From the NCBI RefSeq assembly GCF_001188955.3, contig NZ_JPRF03000023.1, positions 1 through 64,000 on the forward strand: DNA of 64,000 nucleotides. The letters run 5' to 3'. The notes under the pieces are model-generated. The model made no database searches. It was given only the letters and a program-made list of their open reading frames with translations, and was not told where the DNA came from. Below are positions 8,919 through 17,521 of this stretch, piece after piece (position 1 is the stretch's first letter; the number at the start of each line of letters is the position of its first letter). Source of the DNA: Kitasatospora aureofaciens (GTDB lineage Bacteria; Actinomycetota; Actinomycetes; Streptomycetales; Streptomycetaceae). The position numbers were made by a program, and so were the translations under genes.

Positions 8919-10178
8919 CTAGGCGAGGTGGCGGCGCAGCACGGCGAGCAGGTCGCCGAAGGCGGCTTCGGCGTCGGCGGCCGGGAAGCGCTCGCTGTCC
9001 CAGGCGAGGTGCACCGTCAGGACCTCGCCGTGGGAGGCGGAGGCGGCCAGCGGAGCGGCGAGCGGGCGGCCGGAGAGGTGGACCTCCCGGCCGGGTACGC
9101 CGCCGAGCACCAGGGGCGGGCGGCGCTGGAGGTCCTCGAAGGTGAGCATCGCGTCCAGCGCTCCCGACCAGGGCGACCCGGCGGCCCGGGCGGCCCGCAC
9201 CACCTCGTCGAAGGGGGTTCCGGCGTGGTCGAGGTCGTCCCACCAGTCGTCGCAGAGCGCCTCCAGGTCGGCGGCCGGTCGCGGCGGGACGGCGTGCACC
9301 AGGGTGTTGAGGAAGCAGCCGAGCACGGCGGGCGCGCCGGGCGGGCGGCCGCCCCACGGGTAGCCGAGGGCGAGCGGGCCGTCCGTGCGGTGCAGCCGCC
9401 GGGCGGCGGCGCCGACGGCGTCCAGCAGGGCGGGGAAGAGGGCGCTGCGGGCGCCCCCCTCGACGGCGGGCAGCCGCTCGGTGAGCAGGCCGGCGGCCTT
9501 CGCGGCGCCACCGCCCGCCCCGGTCAGGGCGCCGAGCCGGCGGCCCCAGTGGGCGCGCGCGGCGGGCCCGGCGGCGGCCTCCTCGGCGGCCAGCTGGAGT
9601 TCGACGGCCTCCCGGAAGGCGGCGACGGCCTGCGGGCCGGGGGCGGCCTCGGGTGCCCGGTCGTGCCGGTAGGCCTCGCCGAGCTCGCCGAGGAGCGCCC
9701 CGATCGACTGCTCGTCGCAGGCCGCGTGGTCCAGTGCGAGGGCGAGCAGCTCCTCGCCGCCGTCGGACTGCCGGGCCACCAGCAGGCGCAGCGCGGGCCC
9801 GTCCAGGGGCCAGTCCAGCAGCGCTTCGCGCAGCGCGCCCTCGGCGCTGCCGCCGGGGGCCACGGCGACCCGGGCGACCTCCACCGAGGGGCCGCCGGTG
9901 CGCAGCACGGGTGTGCCGCGGACGGTCGCGAAGGCGCCGCACAGCGCCGGGTGGCCGGCCGCGACGGCGGCTGCGGCCCGGCCCAGCCGGTCGAGGTCGA
10001 GGGTGCCCCCGGGGAAGGCGAAGAACAGCGGGGCGAGGTCGGAGCGGCTCTGCGGCGCGAGCCTGCGGGTGATCAGGAACCGCCGTTGGGCGCCGGTCAG
10101 CGGGAGCAGCTCCACCGGCGATTCGGCGGCGGCGGAGCGGTACCGGGCGAGGTAGGCGGCGGTGATGCTGGCGTGCAC
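8919..10178 (-). CDS. Free-standing condensation-domain protein with altered active site
   Basis: A 419-residue single-domain C protein. It starts with the N-terminal motif LPLTGAQRRFLITRRL and ends with the C-terminal lobe (GTPFDEVV, then AMLTFEDLQ). The HHxxxDG motif reads DHAACDE near residue 170: the second His and the Asp are kept, but the first His is Asp and the Gly is Glu. Such domains may still condense with unusual acceptors or may be structural or inactive. It lies 41 bases after the exporter gene in the same transcription unit. Free-standing C domains usually act on carrier partners or soluble amines. Confidence 0.8.
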   Translation of the reverse strand: MHASITAAYLARYRSAAAESPVELLPLTGAQRRFLITRRLAPQSRSDLAPLFFAFPGGTLDLDRLGRAAAAVAAGHPALCGAFATVRGTPVLRTGGPSVEVARVAVAPGGSAEGALREALLDWPLDGPALRLLVARQSDGGEELLALALDHAACDEQSIGALLGELGEAYRHDRAPEAAPGPQAVAAFREAVELQLAAEEAAAGPAARAHWGRRLGALTGAGGGAAKAAGLLTERLPAVEGGARSALFPALLDAVGAAARRLHRTDGPLALGYPWGGRPPGAPAVLGCFLNTLVHAVPPRPAADLEALCDDWWDDLDHAGTPFDEVVRAARAAGSPWSGALDAMLTFEDLQRRPPLVLGGVPGREVHLSGRPLAAPLAASASHGEVLTVHLAWDSERFPAADAEAAFGDLLAVLRRHLA

Positions 10179-10219
10179 GGAACGGTCTCCGGTTTCCGGT
10201 GTCGGCTCGGGTCAGGAGG

Positions 10220-11641
10220 TCAGGGGGCGGTGGGGCTCACGGCGGAGTGCTCGGCGCCCTGGGCGGCGTGGCCCTCACGGGCCGACGGGGCCTCCACGGC
10301 GTCCTGCGCCTCTCCGGCGCGCTGGGCCTCCGCCGTGTGCTGGGCCTCCGCCGCGAGCTGGGCCTCCCCCGCGTCCACGGCCCGGGGCTCGTACGGCGCG
10401 GCGGGCAGCTCGCGCATCCCCCGCAGCGGCGACAGCAGCAGCGGCACCGGCACCAGCAGGAAGCCCACCGCGCACAGCCACAGCGCGGCGCGCGGGCCGG
10501 CCCAGTCGGCGACGAGTCCGCCGCCGAGCGCGCCGATCGGCAGGGTGCCCCACACCAGGAAGCGCATGGTGGCGTTCATCCGGCCGAGCAGCTCGGGCGG
10601 GCAGACGCTCTGCCGGAAGCTCACCTGCGCAACGTTGTAGGCCACCGCGCCGAACAGCACCACGCCCGAGCCGAGGCCGAACAGCAGGGCGCCCGCCGCG
10701 CCGCCGGACAGCGGCCACAGCACCGCGAAGGGCGCGGTCACCACGGTGGCCAGCCAGATCAGCCGGGCCTGCCCGACCCAGCGCGCCAGCTGCCCGGCGC
10801 AGAGCGCGCCCGCCAGCCCGCCGACGGCGGAGGCCGACAGCAGGCCGCCGATGGCCCCGGGCGACAGGTCGAGCACCCGGACCCAGAAGACCGTCTGGAC
10901 GGCCATCAGCACGGCGGCGAACAGGTTGGACGTGGCGGTGGCGGTGGCGATGGCCCGCAGCAGCGGGTGGCCGAGCACGAAGCGCACGCCCTCGGCCACC
11001 TCGGCGCGCAGCGAGCGCCCGGGCTCCGGTTCCGGCTGCGGCTCCTCGACCCGGATCCGGGCGAGCAGCAGGGCCGAGGCGAGGTAGCCGCAGGCGTCGG
11101 CCACGATGGCGACCGGCGCGCCGAGCAGCTGGACCAGCCCACCGCCCAGGCCCGGACCGGCGATCTGCGCCGAGGAGCGGACCGTCTCCAGCGCACCGTT
11201 GCCCGCCACCAGCTGTTCGCGCGGCAGGACGGCGGGCAGGAGGGACTGGTGGGCCACGTCGAAGAAGACCGTGGCCACCCCGGTGACCAGCGCGACCAGG
11301 TAGAGCTGGGGCATGGTCAGCACCCCGAGCGCCGCCGCCGGCGGGATCGACCCCACCGCGAGGCAGCGCACCACGTCGGCGCGGATCAGCACCGGGAGCT
11401 TGCGCATCCGGTCCAGCCAGGCGCCGGCCGGCAGGCCGACCAGCAGGAACGCGGCGGTCTCGGCGGCCGTGAGCAGACCGACCTCGAACGGGGTGGCGTC
11501 GAGCACCACCACCGCCACCAGCGGCAGGGCAACCAGGGTGACCTGACTGCCCGTCTGGGCCGCCGCGGCTCCGGTCAGCAGGAGCCGGAAGTCGCGGTGG
11601 CCGAACAGACGGGCCTGGCGAGGGTGAAGCTTCTCGTTCAT
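10220..11641 (-). CDS. MFS exporter of the NRPS cluster
   Basis: A 473-residue major facilitator of the EntS/MFS_3 type with about 12 membrane segments. The loop motif between segments 2 and 3 (GAWLDRMRKLPVLI) is clear, and a central cytoplasmic loop (about residues 205-220) is rich in Glu/Pro. It is the first gene of the NRPS transcription unit and probably exports the product. The last 60 residues are a hydrophilic tail built on an EAQxxAEAQ pattern not expected for the family; see the repeat entry. Confidence 0.85.
   Translation of the reverse strand: MNEKLHPRQARLFGHRDFRLLLTGAAAAQTGSQVTLVALPLVAVVVLDATPFEVGLLTAAETAAFLLVGLPAGAWLDRMRKLPVLIRADVVRCLAVGSIPPAAALGVLTMPQLYLVALVTGVATVFFDVAHQSLLPAVLPREQLVAGNGALETVRSSAQIAGPGLGGGLVQLLGAPVAIVADACGYLASALLLARIRVEEPQPEPEPGRSLRAEVAEGVRFVLGHPLLRAIATATATSNLFAAVLMAVQTVFWVRVLDLSPGAIGGLLSASAVGGLAGALCAGQLARWVGQARLIWLATVVTAPFAVLWPLSGGAAGALLFGLGSGVVLFGAVAYNVAQVSFRQSVCPPELLGRMNATMRFLVWGTLPIGALGGGLVADWAGPRAALWLCAVGFLLVPVPLLLSPLRGMRELPAAPYEPRAVDAGEAQLAAEAQHTAEAQRAGEAQDAVEAPSAREGHAAQGAEHSAVSPTAP
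10287..10378 (-). repeat. 18-base tandem repeat encoding the exporter tail
   Basis: Degenerate copies of an 18-base unit (core tgggcctccgcc on the plus strand) encode the EAQ-rich C-terminal tail of the MFS protein. The period is a multiple of three, so copy number can change without breaking the frame. Confidence 0.6.
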
Positions 11642-12013
11642 CGATGCGACTCTCGGTCACACATTCGACACGGGGCAAGCACCAGGTCCTTTTCCGGACG
11701 AAGCACGGGTCGGCCGGATCCCGCCACTGCCGTGACCGGCCCTTGCGCCTCCCTTACGGGCCCTTGTGCCCCCGGTACCATGCGGCGGGCCGCCGTCGCC
11801 GCCCGTCGCCCAAGGCATCCCGGCCCGTCCGGACGTCCCGACGGGCCTGCGACCAGGGAGTCCATTTCATCGTCCGTTATCCGGACACCCGCTTTCCGGC
11901 CACCGGAGTTCGGCGTACAACTTGGCCGGAATCCATGGAGCAGGCACCTTCCGTAACCTCACCGTGATACCGGCGTGACCGTCCAGCGCCGTAACCGGCC
12001 GCCCCGGAGCGCG
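11642..12013. other. Intergenic region upstream of the NRPS operon
   Basis: About 370 bases with no convincing gene, between the first gene of the NRPS unit and the 3' end of a phosphatase gene on the same strand. It is less GC-rich than its surroundings and is the obvious place for the operon promoter, but I cannot assign -35/-10 boxes with confidence. Confidence 0.5.
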
Positions 12014-13150
12014 CTACCGGTCGGACTCGGCCCCTGCTCGGACCGGCTCCCCGACCCCTGCCGCGTCCCCGCGCCGGGACACCGCGAGCACCGCCATGTC
12101 GTCGTCGCGCGGACCGCCCGTCCACCGGGCCACGTCCGCCACCAACGCGTCCACCGCCTCCCGCGGACCGGCGAACGGCCCGAGCGGGGCCAGCCCCTGC
12201 ACCGGGTCGTAGAACTCCCCTGCCGCGTCCCGCGCCTCGGTCACCCCGTCGGTCACCAGCAGCAGCGTGCACCCCGGCGGGAAGGCCCTGGTCTCCACCT
12301 CCGGGCGGGCCACCCCCAGCACGCCCATCCCCAGCGGCAGCCCCGGATCGGCCGCGTCCCACCGGCTCACCGTCGGCCCGCCGTCGCCCAGCAGGTACGG
12401 CCCCGGGTGGCCGCAGTCCAGGGTGCGGGCGACCGCCTCCCCCGGCGGGAACTCCACCAGCAGCGCCGTGATGAACCCCTCCAGCCGCAGTTCCTCGCCC
12501 AGCGCGGCGCTCTCCCGGGCCAGCGTGCGCTCCAGCGCGTCCGCGAGCGCGGCCAGGTCCGGCTCCCGGTGCGCGTCCTCCCGGAAGACCCCGAGCAGCA
12601 CCGACACCGCCCCCACCGCGTGCAGCCCCTTGCCCCGCACGTCCGCGATCAGCACCCGCACGCCGTACGGAGTGTCCTGCAGCGCGTACGCGTCCCCGCC
12701 GATCAGCGCCTCGTCCTGGGCCGCCCGGTAGCAGGCCGCGACCTCCAGCCCCGCAACCCACCGCGGCGGCTCCGGCAGCACCGCCCGCTGCGCCGCCTCC
12801 GCCACCGACCGCACCCGCGCGAGTCTGCGCCCGTGCCGGGCCACCACCAGGTTCACACCGACGCCGAGCACGGCGGCGAGGGCGGTGTTCACCAGCTCCA
12901 GGTAGCCGTCCTGGGTCCCGAGCGACCCGTCCCGCAGGGACAGCACCAGGATCCCGGTCACGTTCGCCACCCCGACGGCGAGGGTGTCGCGCAGCGTCAG
13001 CAGCGCCCCGGACAGCACGGCGGCCGCCGCGAGCAGCGGGTCGCCCCAGTAGTCGGACGGATCCAGCGAGTTCCACACCAGCCCGCCGACGATCAGCAAC
13101 CACGGCGCGACCCGCACGTACGGCGGCCACCGCACGGACTTCTGGGCCAT
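12014..13150 (-). CDS. Membrane-anchored SpoIIE-type PP2C phosphatase
   Basis: A 378-residue protein with three to four membrane helices in the first 105 residues, a short linker (ARHGRRLARVRSVAEAAQ), then a SpoIIE-like PP2C domain. Metal-binding motifs are intact: GGDAYAL near residue 150, IADVRGKGL, GHPGP, LLLVTDGVTEAR and a final DDDMAVLAV. The family dephosphorylates anti-anti-sigma factors and so releases sigma factors in stress or development. No partner anti-sigma gene adjoins it. Length and architecture are normal for streptomycete members. Confidence 0.88.
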   Translation of the reverse strand: MAQKSVRWPPYVRVAPWLLIVGGLVWNSLDPSDYWGDPLLAAAAVLSGALLTLRDTLAVGVANVTGILVLSLRDGSLGTQDGYLELVNTALAAVLGVGVNLVVARHGRRLARVRSVAEAAQRAVLPEPPRWVAGLEVAACYRAAQDEALIGGDAYALQDTPYGVRVLIADVRGKGLHAVGAVSVLLGVFREDAHREPDLAALADALERTLARESAALGEELRLEGFITALLVEFPPGEAVARTLDCGHPGPYLLGDGGPTVSRWDAADPGLPLGMGVLGVARPEVETRAFPPGCTLLLVTDGVTEARDAAGEFYDPVQGLAPLGPFAGPREAVDALVADVARWTGGPRDDDMAVLAVSRRGDAAGVGEPVRAGAESDR

Positions 13151-13282
13151 CGGCTTCCTGGCCTCCGTCTCATGCGCCCATCAGGAGGGCTCTTCCGATC
13201 GTAGGCACGGGCGGGGGCGGGGCGCAGGGCGGTGGGGGCCGGGAGTGCGGCCTCCCCCGCCGTCATTCGGCCCGGCGGGGCC

Positions 13283-13300
13283 CTGACGCGCTCGCGTCAG
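13283..13300 (-). terminator. Short hairpin overlapping the stop of the isomerase-like gene
   Basis: CTGACGCG and CGCGTCAG form a near-continuous palindrome whose last bases include the stop codon of the minus-strand gene ending at 13297. Likely a small terminator or 3' stability hairpin. Confidence 0.45.
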
Positions 13301-13944
13301 CGTGTGAACCGCTCCGCCCCGGCACCGGACAGCAGCCCCGCCGGGACCCGCCGTCCGTACGCCACCAGCAGCAGGTGCTCGGCCCGCCCCTCCACCGGCA
13401 GCGGCCCCTGGCCGTACGACCAGTCCAGGTCCGTGGCCCGCAGCCGCACGCCTTCCAGCCGGGCCCCGAAGAAGCGCAGGCTGCGGGCGGAGACCGTGCC
13501 CAGCAGGGCGGCGGCCCGGGGAAGGGGGAGGCGCGCACGCAGGCCGAGGGCGACGGTGACGTCGAGGCCGTGGACGGCGTCGTGGGCGAGGGCGGCGATC
13601 CGGCCGCCGACCGGGGGCCGCCAGGGGTGCTCGGCGTGCTCGGCCAGGGCGGCGGCGAGTCGGTCCTCGGTGAGTGCGGCGGCGTCGCGGCGGGCGATCC
13701 GGTCGGCCATCCGGTGGACGTTGCCGCCGGAGCGGACGAGTTCCCCGAGCGTCCGGGCCGTGGAGTGCCGGAAGCCGGTGCCCATGTGCGCGACCACCTC
13801 GCGGACCCGCCAACCCTCGCACAGCGAGGGCGAGTTCCACTGCTCGGCGGTGAGGCCGGCGAACACCCCGGCGAGCTCCCGCCGTTCGGCCGCGATCTGC
13901 TCGCGGATCCACCCGGCGCCCTGCTCCTGCTGCACACTTTTCAT
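13297..13944 (-). CDS. DinB/maleylpyruvate isomerase-like (mycothiol-dependent fold) protein
   Basis: A 215-residue protein of the MDMPI_N/DinB four-helix family. The opening helix (IREQIAAERRELAGVFAGL), then LCEGWRVREVVAHM near residue 50 and HDAVHGLDV near 120 supply the conserved metal-binding His positions. Many actinobacterial relatives are mycothiol-dependent transferases or isomerases of unknown substrate. The ATG at 13944 sits one base from GGGGAG; a GTG at 13935 has better spacing and may be the true start. It is transcribed divergently from a LysR gene 71 bases away, the classic LysR-target layout. Confidence 0.72.
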   Translation of the reverse strand: MKSVQQEQGAGWIREQIAAERRELAGVFAGLTAEQWNSPSLCEGWRVREVVAHMGTGFRHSTARTLGELVRSGGNVHRMADRIARRDAAALTEDRLAAALAEHAEHPWRPPVGGRIAALAHDAVHGLDVTVALGLRARLPLPRAAALLGTVSARSLRFFGARLEGVRLRATDLDWSYGQGPLPVEGRAEHLLLVAYGRRVPAGLLSGAGAERFTR

Positions 13945-14015
13945 GCTCCCCAGCCTGCGGCCGGGGCTGCCGCCCGTCCAAGACCGGCTGGTTCTGCCAC
14001 CTATGATCAACAGTT
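13945..14015. promoter_or_regulatory. Divergent promoter region between LysR and isomerase-like genes
   Basis: A 71-base gap between divergent starts, with an AT-rich patch (tatgatcaacagtt) directly ahead of the lysR ATG. LysR proteins usually bind such gaps and control both genes. I cannot fix the exact T-N11-A site. Confidence 0.45.
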
Positions 14016-14969
14016 ATGGAACTCCGGCAGCTCCAGTACTTCGTCACCGTCGCCCAGCACGGCAGCTTCACCCGGGCGGCCGAGCTGCTGCACCTGAGCC
14101 AGCCCGGAGTGAGTTCCCAGATCCGCCAGCTGGAGCGGGAGTTGGGACACCGGCTGCTCGACCGTTCCGGCCGGTCGGTACAACTGACCAGGGTCGGCGA
14201 GGCGGTGCTGCCGCACGCTCGGGCCGCGCTCGCCGCGGCGGCGGCCGCCCGGCTGACGGCGCAGGAGTTCGACGGCCTGCGGCACGGGCATGTGCGGCTC
14301 GGCATGGTCGCGGGCGCGGCACTCACCCCGCCGCCGGGGCCCGTGCTGGCCCCGGAGACCTTCCCCGGGCTGGCCACCACCCTCGCCGCCTTCCGCAAGG
14401 AGCACCCCGGCATCGACTTCTCGCTGGCCGAGGACACCACCGCCCGGATGCTCGGCTGCCTGCGCGAGGGGCGGCTGGACCTGGCGGTCATCGGCCTGCC
14501 GACCGCCGCGAGCGGGCAGGAGGGGGACGACGGCTGGACGGCGCTGTCCGGGCTCGCCCTGCACCCGGTGCTGGAGGTCCCCCTGGTCGCGCTCTGCCCC
14601 GCCGGCCATCCACTGGCCGCCGCGGACGGCCCGCTGCCGGTCGCCGCGCTCGCCGGGCACGCGCTGGTGAGCACGCCGCGCGGCACCGGTCTGCGGACGG
14701 CGCTGGAACGGGCCCTCGCCGAGGCGGGAGCGGCCCCGACCGTGGCCGTCGAGGCCGCCGCGCCGACGCAGTTGGCCGAACTCGCCGCGCACGGGCTGGG
14801 CGTGGCGGTGCTGCCGGATCCCGGTGCCGCCGCCGGACTGCCGGTCCGGCGGCTGACCGACCCCGTCCCCCGGGTGCGGATCGCGCTGGCCTGGCCCACC
14901 GGGAGGCCGTGCGCACCGCCGACCGCCGCCCTGCTGGCCCATCTGCGCGCCGCCTACCCGGGGCCGTGA
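14016..14969 (+). CDS. LysR-family transcriptional regulator
   Basis: A 317-residue LysR regulator. The N-terminal winged helix-turn-helix is complete (MELRQLQYFVTVAQHGSFTR to about residue 60, with AELLHLSQPGVSSQIRQLE as recognition region), followed by a substrate-binding domain (residues about 90-310). The spacer holds a Pro-rich insert (LTPPPGPVLAPE, about 103-114). It likely controls itself and the divergent isomerase-like gene. The effector is unknown. Confidence 0.9.
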   Translation: MELRQLQYFVTVAQHGSFTRAAELLHLSQPGVSSQIRQLERELGHRLLDRSGRSVQLTRVGEAVLPHARAALAAAAAARLTAQEFDGLRHGHVRLGMVAGAALTPPPGPVLAPETFPGLATTLAAFRKEHPGIDFSLAEDTTARMLGCLREGRLDLAVIGLPTAASGQEGDDGWTALSGLALHPVLEVPLVALCPAGHPLAAADGPLPVAALAGHALVSTPRGTGLRTALERALAEAGAAPTVAVEAAAPTQLAELAAHGLGVAVLPDPGAAAGLPVRRLTDPVPRVRIALAWPTGRPCAPPTAALLAHLRAAYPGP

Positions 14970-15035
14970 GGATCCGGTCGGCCGGCCGACCGGCCAGGCC
15001 TGCGGCGGGCCGCTCCCCGGGCCGGTGACGGGCTG

Positions 15036-16214
15036 CTATCCGGCCGTGGCCGCCGCCGTCCCGTCGCCGATGTGCAGCACCGCGGACGCGCCGGCGAAGC
15101 TCGCCCGGTCGAAGGCGTAGCCCTGCTGCGGGGCCGTGTCCGAACGGGCCCGGCCCTCGCCGGGCGCCGGCGGCTCCACCAGGGCCCAGGCGGCGTCCAC
15201 CCCCTGCCCCACCAGCGCCTCGTACGTCCCCGGCACCGGCTCGGCCAGCCCCAGCACCTCGCTGCGCCCGAGGCTGCCGGCGACGAACACGTACCGCTCC
15301 CCCAGCAGCGGACCGACGATACGGCCCGCGCCGTTCCAGCGGCACTCCAGTTCGCCACCGGCCCAGGCGCTCGGGGCCTGCTGGAGGTGCAGGTTGTGGG
15401 AGAACACCAAGGTCGGACCGCGCCCGGCCTCGATCGCCCGGATGTCCAGCAGGTTCTGCGCCATCAGCGCGTCCCGCAGCCCGAGCAGGCCGGACACCCG
15501 GTCGCTGAGCCCGAGGCCCCGGACCGCCACCTGCGCGTGGTAGCGCAGCAGCCCCAGCCCGGCCTGCAGCCGTGTCCGGGCCCGGAACCACTCGGCGCGC
15601 GAGCCGGCTTCGATCAACTCCGGTGCCCGGAGGTAGAGCTGGGTCAGCAGGTCGTCGGCGATGCGGCGCAGCCGGACGGCCTCCGGCGTCTCCCCGGGGG
15701 AGCTCGCCGCGTCCAGCACCGCCTGCTCCCGGCTCCAGCGCTCGTCCTCACCCGCCAACTCGGCGATGTCGACGTCGAGTCGGAGGTGGTCAGGGAGATG
15801 GTGACGGAGGTAGTCACGGGCGTGTTCGAGGTAGCCGCGCGGGCTGGGGGCCGTGGTGTTCTCGGTCGGGGTGTCGAAGCCGTGGAAGGCCAGCTGCTCG
15901 GCGGGCCCCCGGTCGCGGTTGAACTCGCGCATCCAGGCGACGAGTTCGCGGTTGCCCGGCTGGGCGCCGAAGCCGTGGGTGAAGCCTTCGTCCAGTACCG
16001 CGTCGAGGGTGCCCGCGCCGTGCCGGACGTAGTCGTCCACGGCGAGCGCGGCCACCCGGTCGGTCTCCAGCGCGATCGAGCGGAAGCCCCGCTCGACCAG
16101 TTGGGCGAACAGCCGGTTGCGGACCCGCCCGAAGGCCGGTTCCTGGTGCGTCGGTTCGCCGAGCGCCAGCAGTTCGCAGCAGGGGGTGAGGAAGTCTCGA
16201 ATGTCCTGACTCAT
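15036..16214 (-). CDS. Erythromycin esterase-family protein
   Basis: A 392-residue homologue of EreA-type esterases and succinoglycan-biosynthesis relatives. Conserved patches: LLALGEPTHQEPAFGRVRN near residue 20 (Glu and His of the active site), IALETDRVAALAVDDYV near 55, FHGFDTP near 110 and VFSHNLHLQQAP near 275. The family opens macrolide lactones or acts on related esters; the natural substrate here is unknown. The ATG behind TTGAGG was chosen over a longer low-complexity extension. It is divergent from a MerR-type regulator gene, with palindromes between them, so drug- or metabolite-induced expression is plausible. Confidence 0.82.
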   Translation of the reverse strand: MSQDIRDFLTPCCELLALGEPTHQEPAFGRVRNRLFAQLVERGFRSIALETDRVAALAVDDYVRHGAGTLDAVLDEGFTHGFGAQPGNRELVAWMREFNRDRGPAEQLAFHGFDTPTENTTAPSPRGYLEHARDYLRHHLPDHLRLDVDIAELAGEDERWSREQAVLDAASSPGETPEAVRLRRIADDLLTQLYLRAPELIEAGSRAEWFRARTRLQAGLGLLRYHAQVAVRGLGLSDRVSGLLGLRDALMAQNLLDIRAIEAGRGPTLVFSHNLHLQQAPSAWAGGELECRWNGAGRIVGPLLGERYVFVAGSLGRSEVLGLAEPVPGTYEALVGQGVDAAWALVEPPAPGEGRARSDTAPQQGYAFDRASFAGASAVLHIGDGTAAATAG

Positions 16215-16219
16215 GGACC

Positions 16220-16240
16220 TCAAGCGTATCCTTGAAGGAT
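16220..16240. promoter_or_regulatory. Overlapping dyads, candidate MerR operator
   Basis: Two dyads overlap: TCAAG-N6-CTTGA at 16220-16235, and the palindrome ATCCTT-g-AAGGAT at 16228-16240. They lie just upstream of the esterase ATG and about 70 bases upstream of the MerR GTG. MerR proteins typically bind dyads of this kind within the promoter spacer. Confidence 0.55.
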
Positions 16241-16309
16241 CGGTTGAGACTTTTCCGCTCACATTCCGGTGATTGCCGACAGAAGCCTCAAACAGGAGGA
16301 CACACCGCC

Positions 16310-17071
16310 GTGCGCCCCGCCGACCTCGCCCGCGAGCACGGCCTCTCCCCCCAGGCCGTGCGCAACTACGAGCGCGACGGGTTCCTCCCACCCGCCGAGC
16401 GCACCTCCAGCGGCTACCGGATCTACACCGCGCTGCACGCCGCCGCGCTACGGGCCTTCCTCGCCCTCGTCCCCGCGTACGGGCACGCGCTCGCGGGCCT
16501 GGTCATGACCGCTCTGCACGCCGACCGCCAGGACGAGGCGCTGACCGCCATCGACCGGGGCCATGCCCAACTGCTGCGCGACCGGGAGACGCTCGCCGCC
16601 GTCCGCCGGGCCGTCGACCACCTCTCCACCGCACAGGAGTTCGTCGAGGTTCGTGAGACGTTCCCCGGGCCGCAGTCCGGACCGCAGTCCGGCCTGCCCC
16701 GAGGCCCGTTGAGCATCGGCGAACTCGCCCACCGCCTCGGCCTCAGCCCCGCCACCCTGCGCACCTGGGAGGCCGCCGGCATCCTCGCCCCGCCCCGCGA
16801 CCGCGCCACCGGCCACCGCCTCTACCACCCCGGGGACACCCGCGACGCCGAACTCGCCCACCTGCTGCGCCGCGGCGGCTACCCGCTGGCCCACATCGCG
16901 AGCGTGGTCCAGCAGATCCGCACGGCGGGCGGAACGGCCCGCCTCACCGAGGCGCTCGACGGCTGGCAGCACCGCCTCACCGCCCGCGGCCGGGCGATGC
17001 TCACCGCCGCCGCCCGGCTCGACGCCTACCTCTCGCTGTCCGCCGAACCCCCGGGCGGGCCCGCGTGCTGA
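16310..17071 (+). CDS. Double MerR-type transcriptional regulator
   Basis: A 253-residue protein with two MerR-like winged HTH domains: the first at residues about 3-65 (DLAREHGLSPQAVRNYERDG), the second about 138-205 (IGELAHRLGLSPATLRTWEA). Between them is a helical stretch with a short repeat (GPQSGPQSG). GTG start behind AGGAGGA. It is divergent from the erythromycin-esterase homologue and probably controls it through the dyads between them. The C-terminal tail is short, with no recognisable ligand pocket such as TipAS. Confidence 0.85.
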   Translation: MRPADLAREHGLSPQAVRNYERDGFLPPAERTSSGYRIYTALHAAALRAFLALVPAYGHALAGLVMTALHADRQDEALTAIDRGHAQLLRDRETLAAVRRAVDHLSTAQEFVEVRETFPGPQSGPQSGLPRGPLSIGELAHRLGLSPATLRTWEAAGILAPPRDRATGHRLYHPGDTRDAELAHLLRRGGYPLAHIASVVQQIRTAGGTARLTEALDGWQHRLTARGRAMLTAAARLDAYLSLSAEPPGGPAC

Positions 17072-17083
17072 TGCGCGAACCGG

Positions 17084-17446
17084 ATGCCTGACCGCTCCAC
17101 CTGCGTTACCCCTCGGCTGAGTTCGAACATCGGGGACTCGAAGAGGAACCACCCGCTGTGCACATCGCAGTGGCCCTACCTCGGGCCCACTCGGCCCACC
17201 GTCGGACCGGCGCTGGAGCAGTGGTTCGCCACCGCCGCCGGCCGGGGCCCGAAGACCCGGTGCCCGCGGTGGTGTCCGCACTTCGGGAAGACCTTCGGCA
17301 CCTCCTTGGGCGACAGGTACGGGGAGTACCGGCCGGCCTCCGGGTACGGGGCGTCGAAGTCGCAGGGCGGGGCCGGGTCGGGCGGCTGTCTGCTGGTGGC
17401 CGTGCTGGGCCCGGTCAGCACCGTCTGCGCGGCGATCTGGCCGTGA
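17084..17446 (+). CDS. Small hypothetical protein, possibly a gene remnant
   Basis: The frame from about 17150 has strongly GC3-biased codons like real genes, giving a roughly 100-residue product with Cys/Trp (RCPRWCPHFG), a Gly/Tyr-rich middle and a hydrophobic C-terminal segment (CLLVAVLGPVSTVCAAIW). No good ribosome site or start is visible, and the first 20 residues look random, so it may be the 3' remnant of a longer gene. I do not recognise the family. Confidence 0.35.
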   Translation: MPDRSTCVTPRLSSNIGDSKRNHPLCTSQWPYLGPTRPTVGPALEQWFATAAGRGPKTRCPRWCPHFGKTFGTSLGDRYGEYRPASGYGASKSQGGAGSGGCLLVAVLGPVSTVCAAIWP

Positions 17447-17521
17447 CTCTGACCGCTGCGTCGGCATTCGGGAAGCATCACCACCGCTCGGGACGCCTCG
17501 TGGCGGCCTCGAAGGCCATCG

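Noticed and set aside
5673..10640. A 1655-codon open frame on the plus strand opposite the NRPS genes
   Set aside because: Gly/Gln/Ala/Val-rich composition with no domain; it mirrors the high-GC3 frame of the NRPS genes on the other strand.
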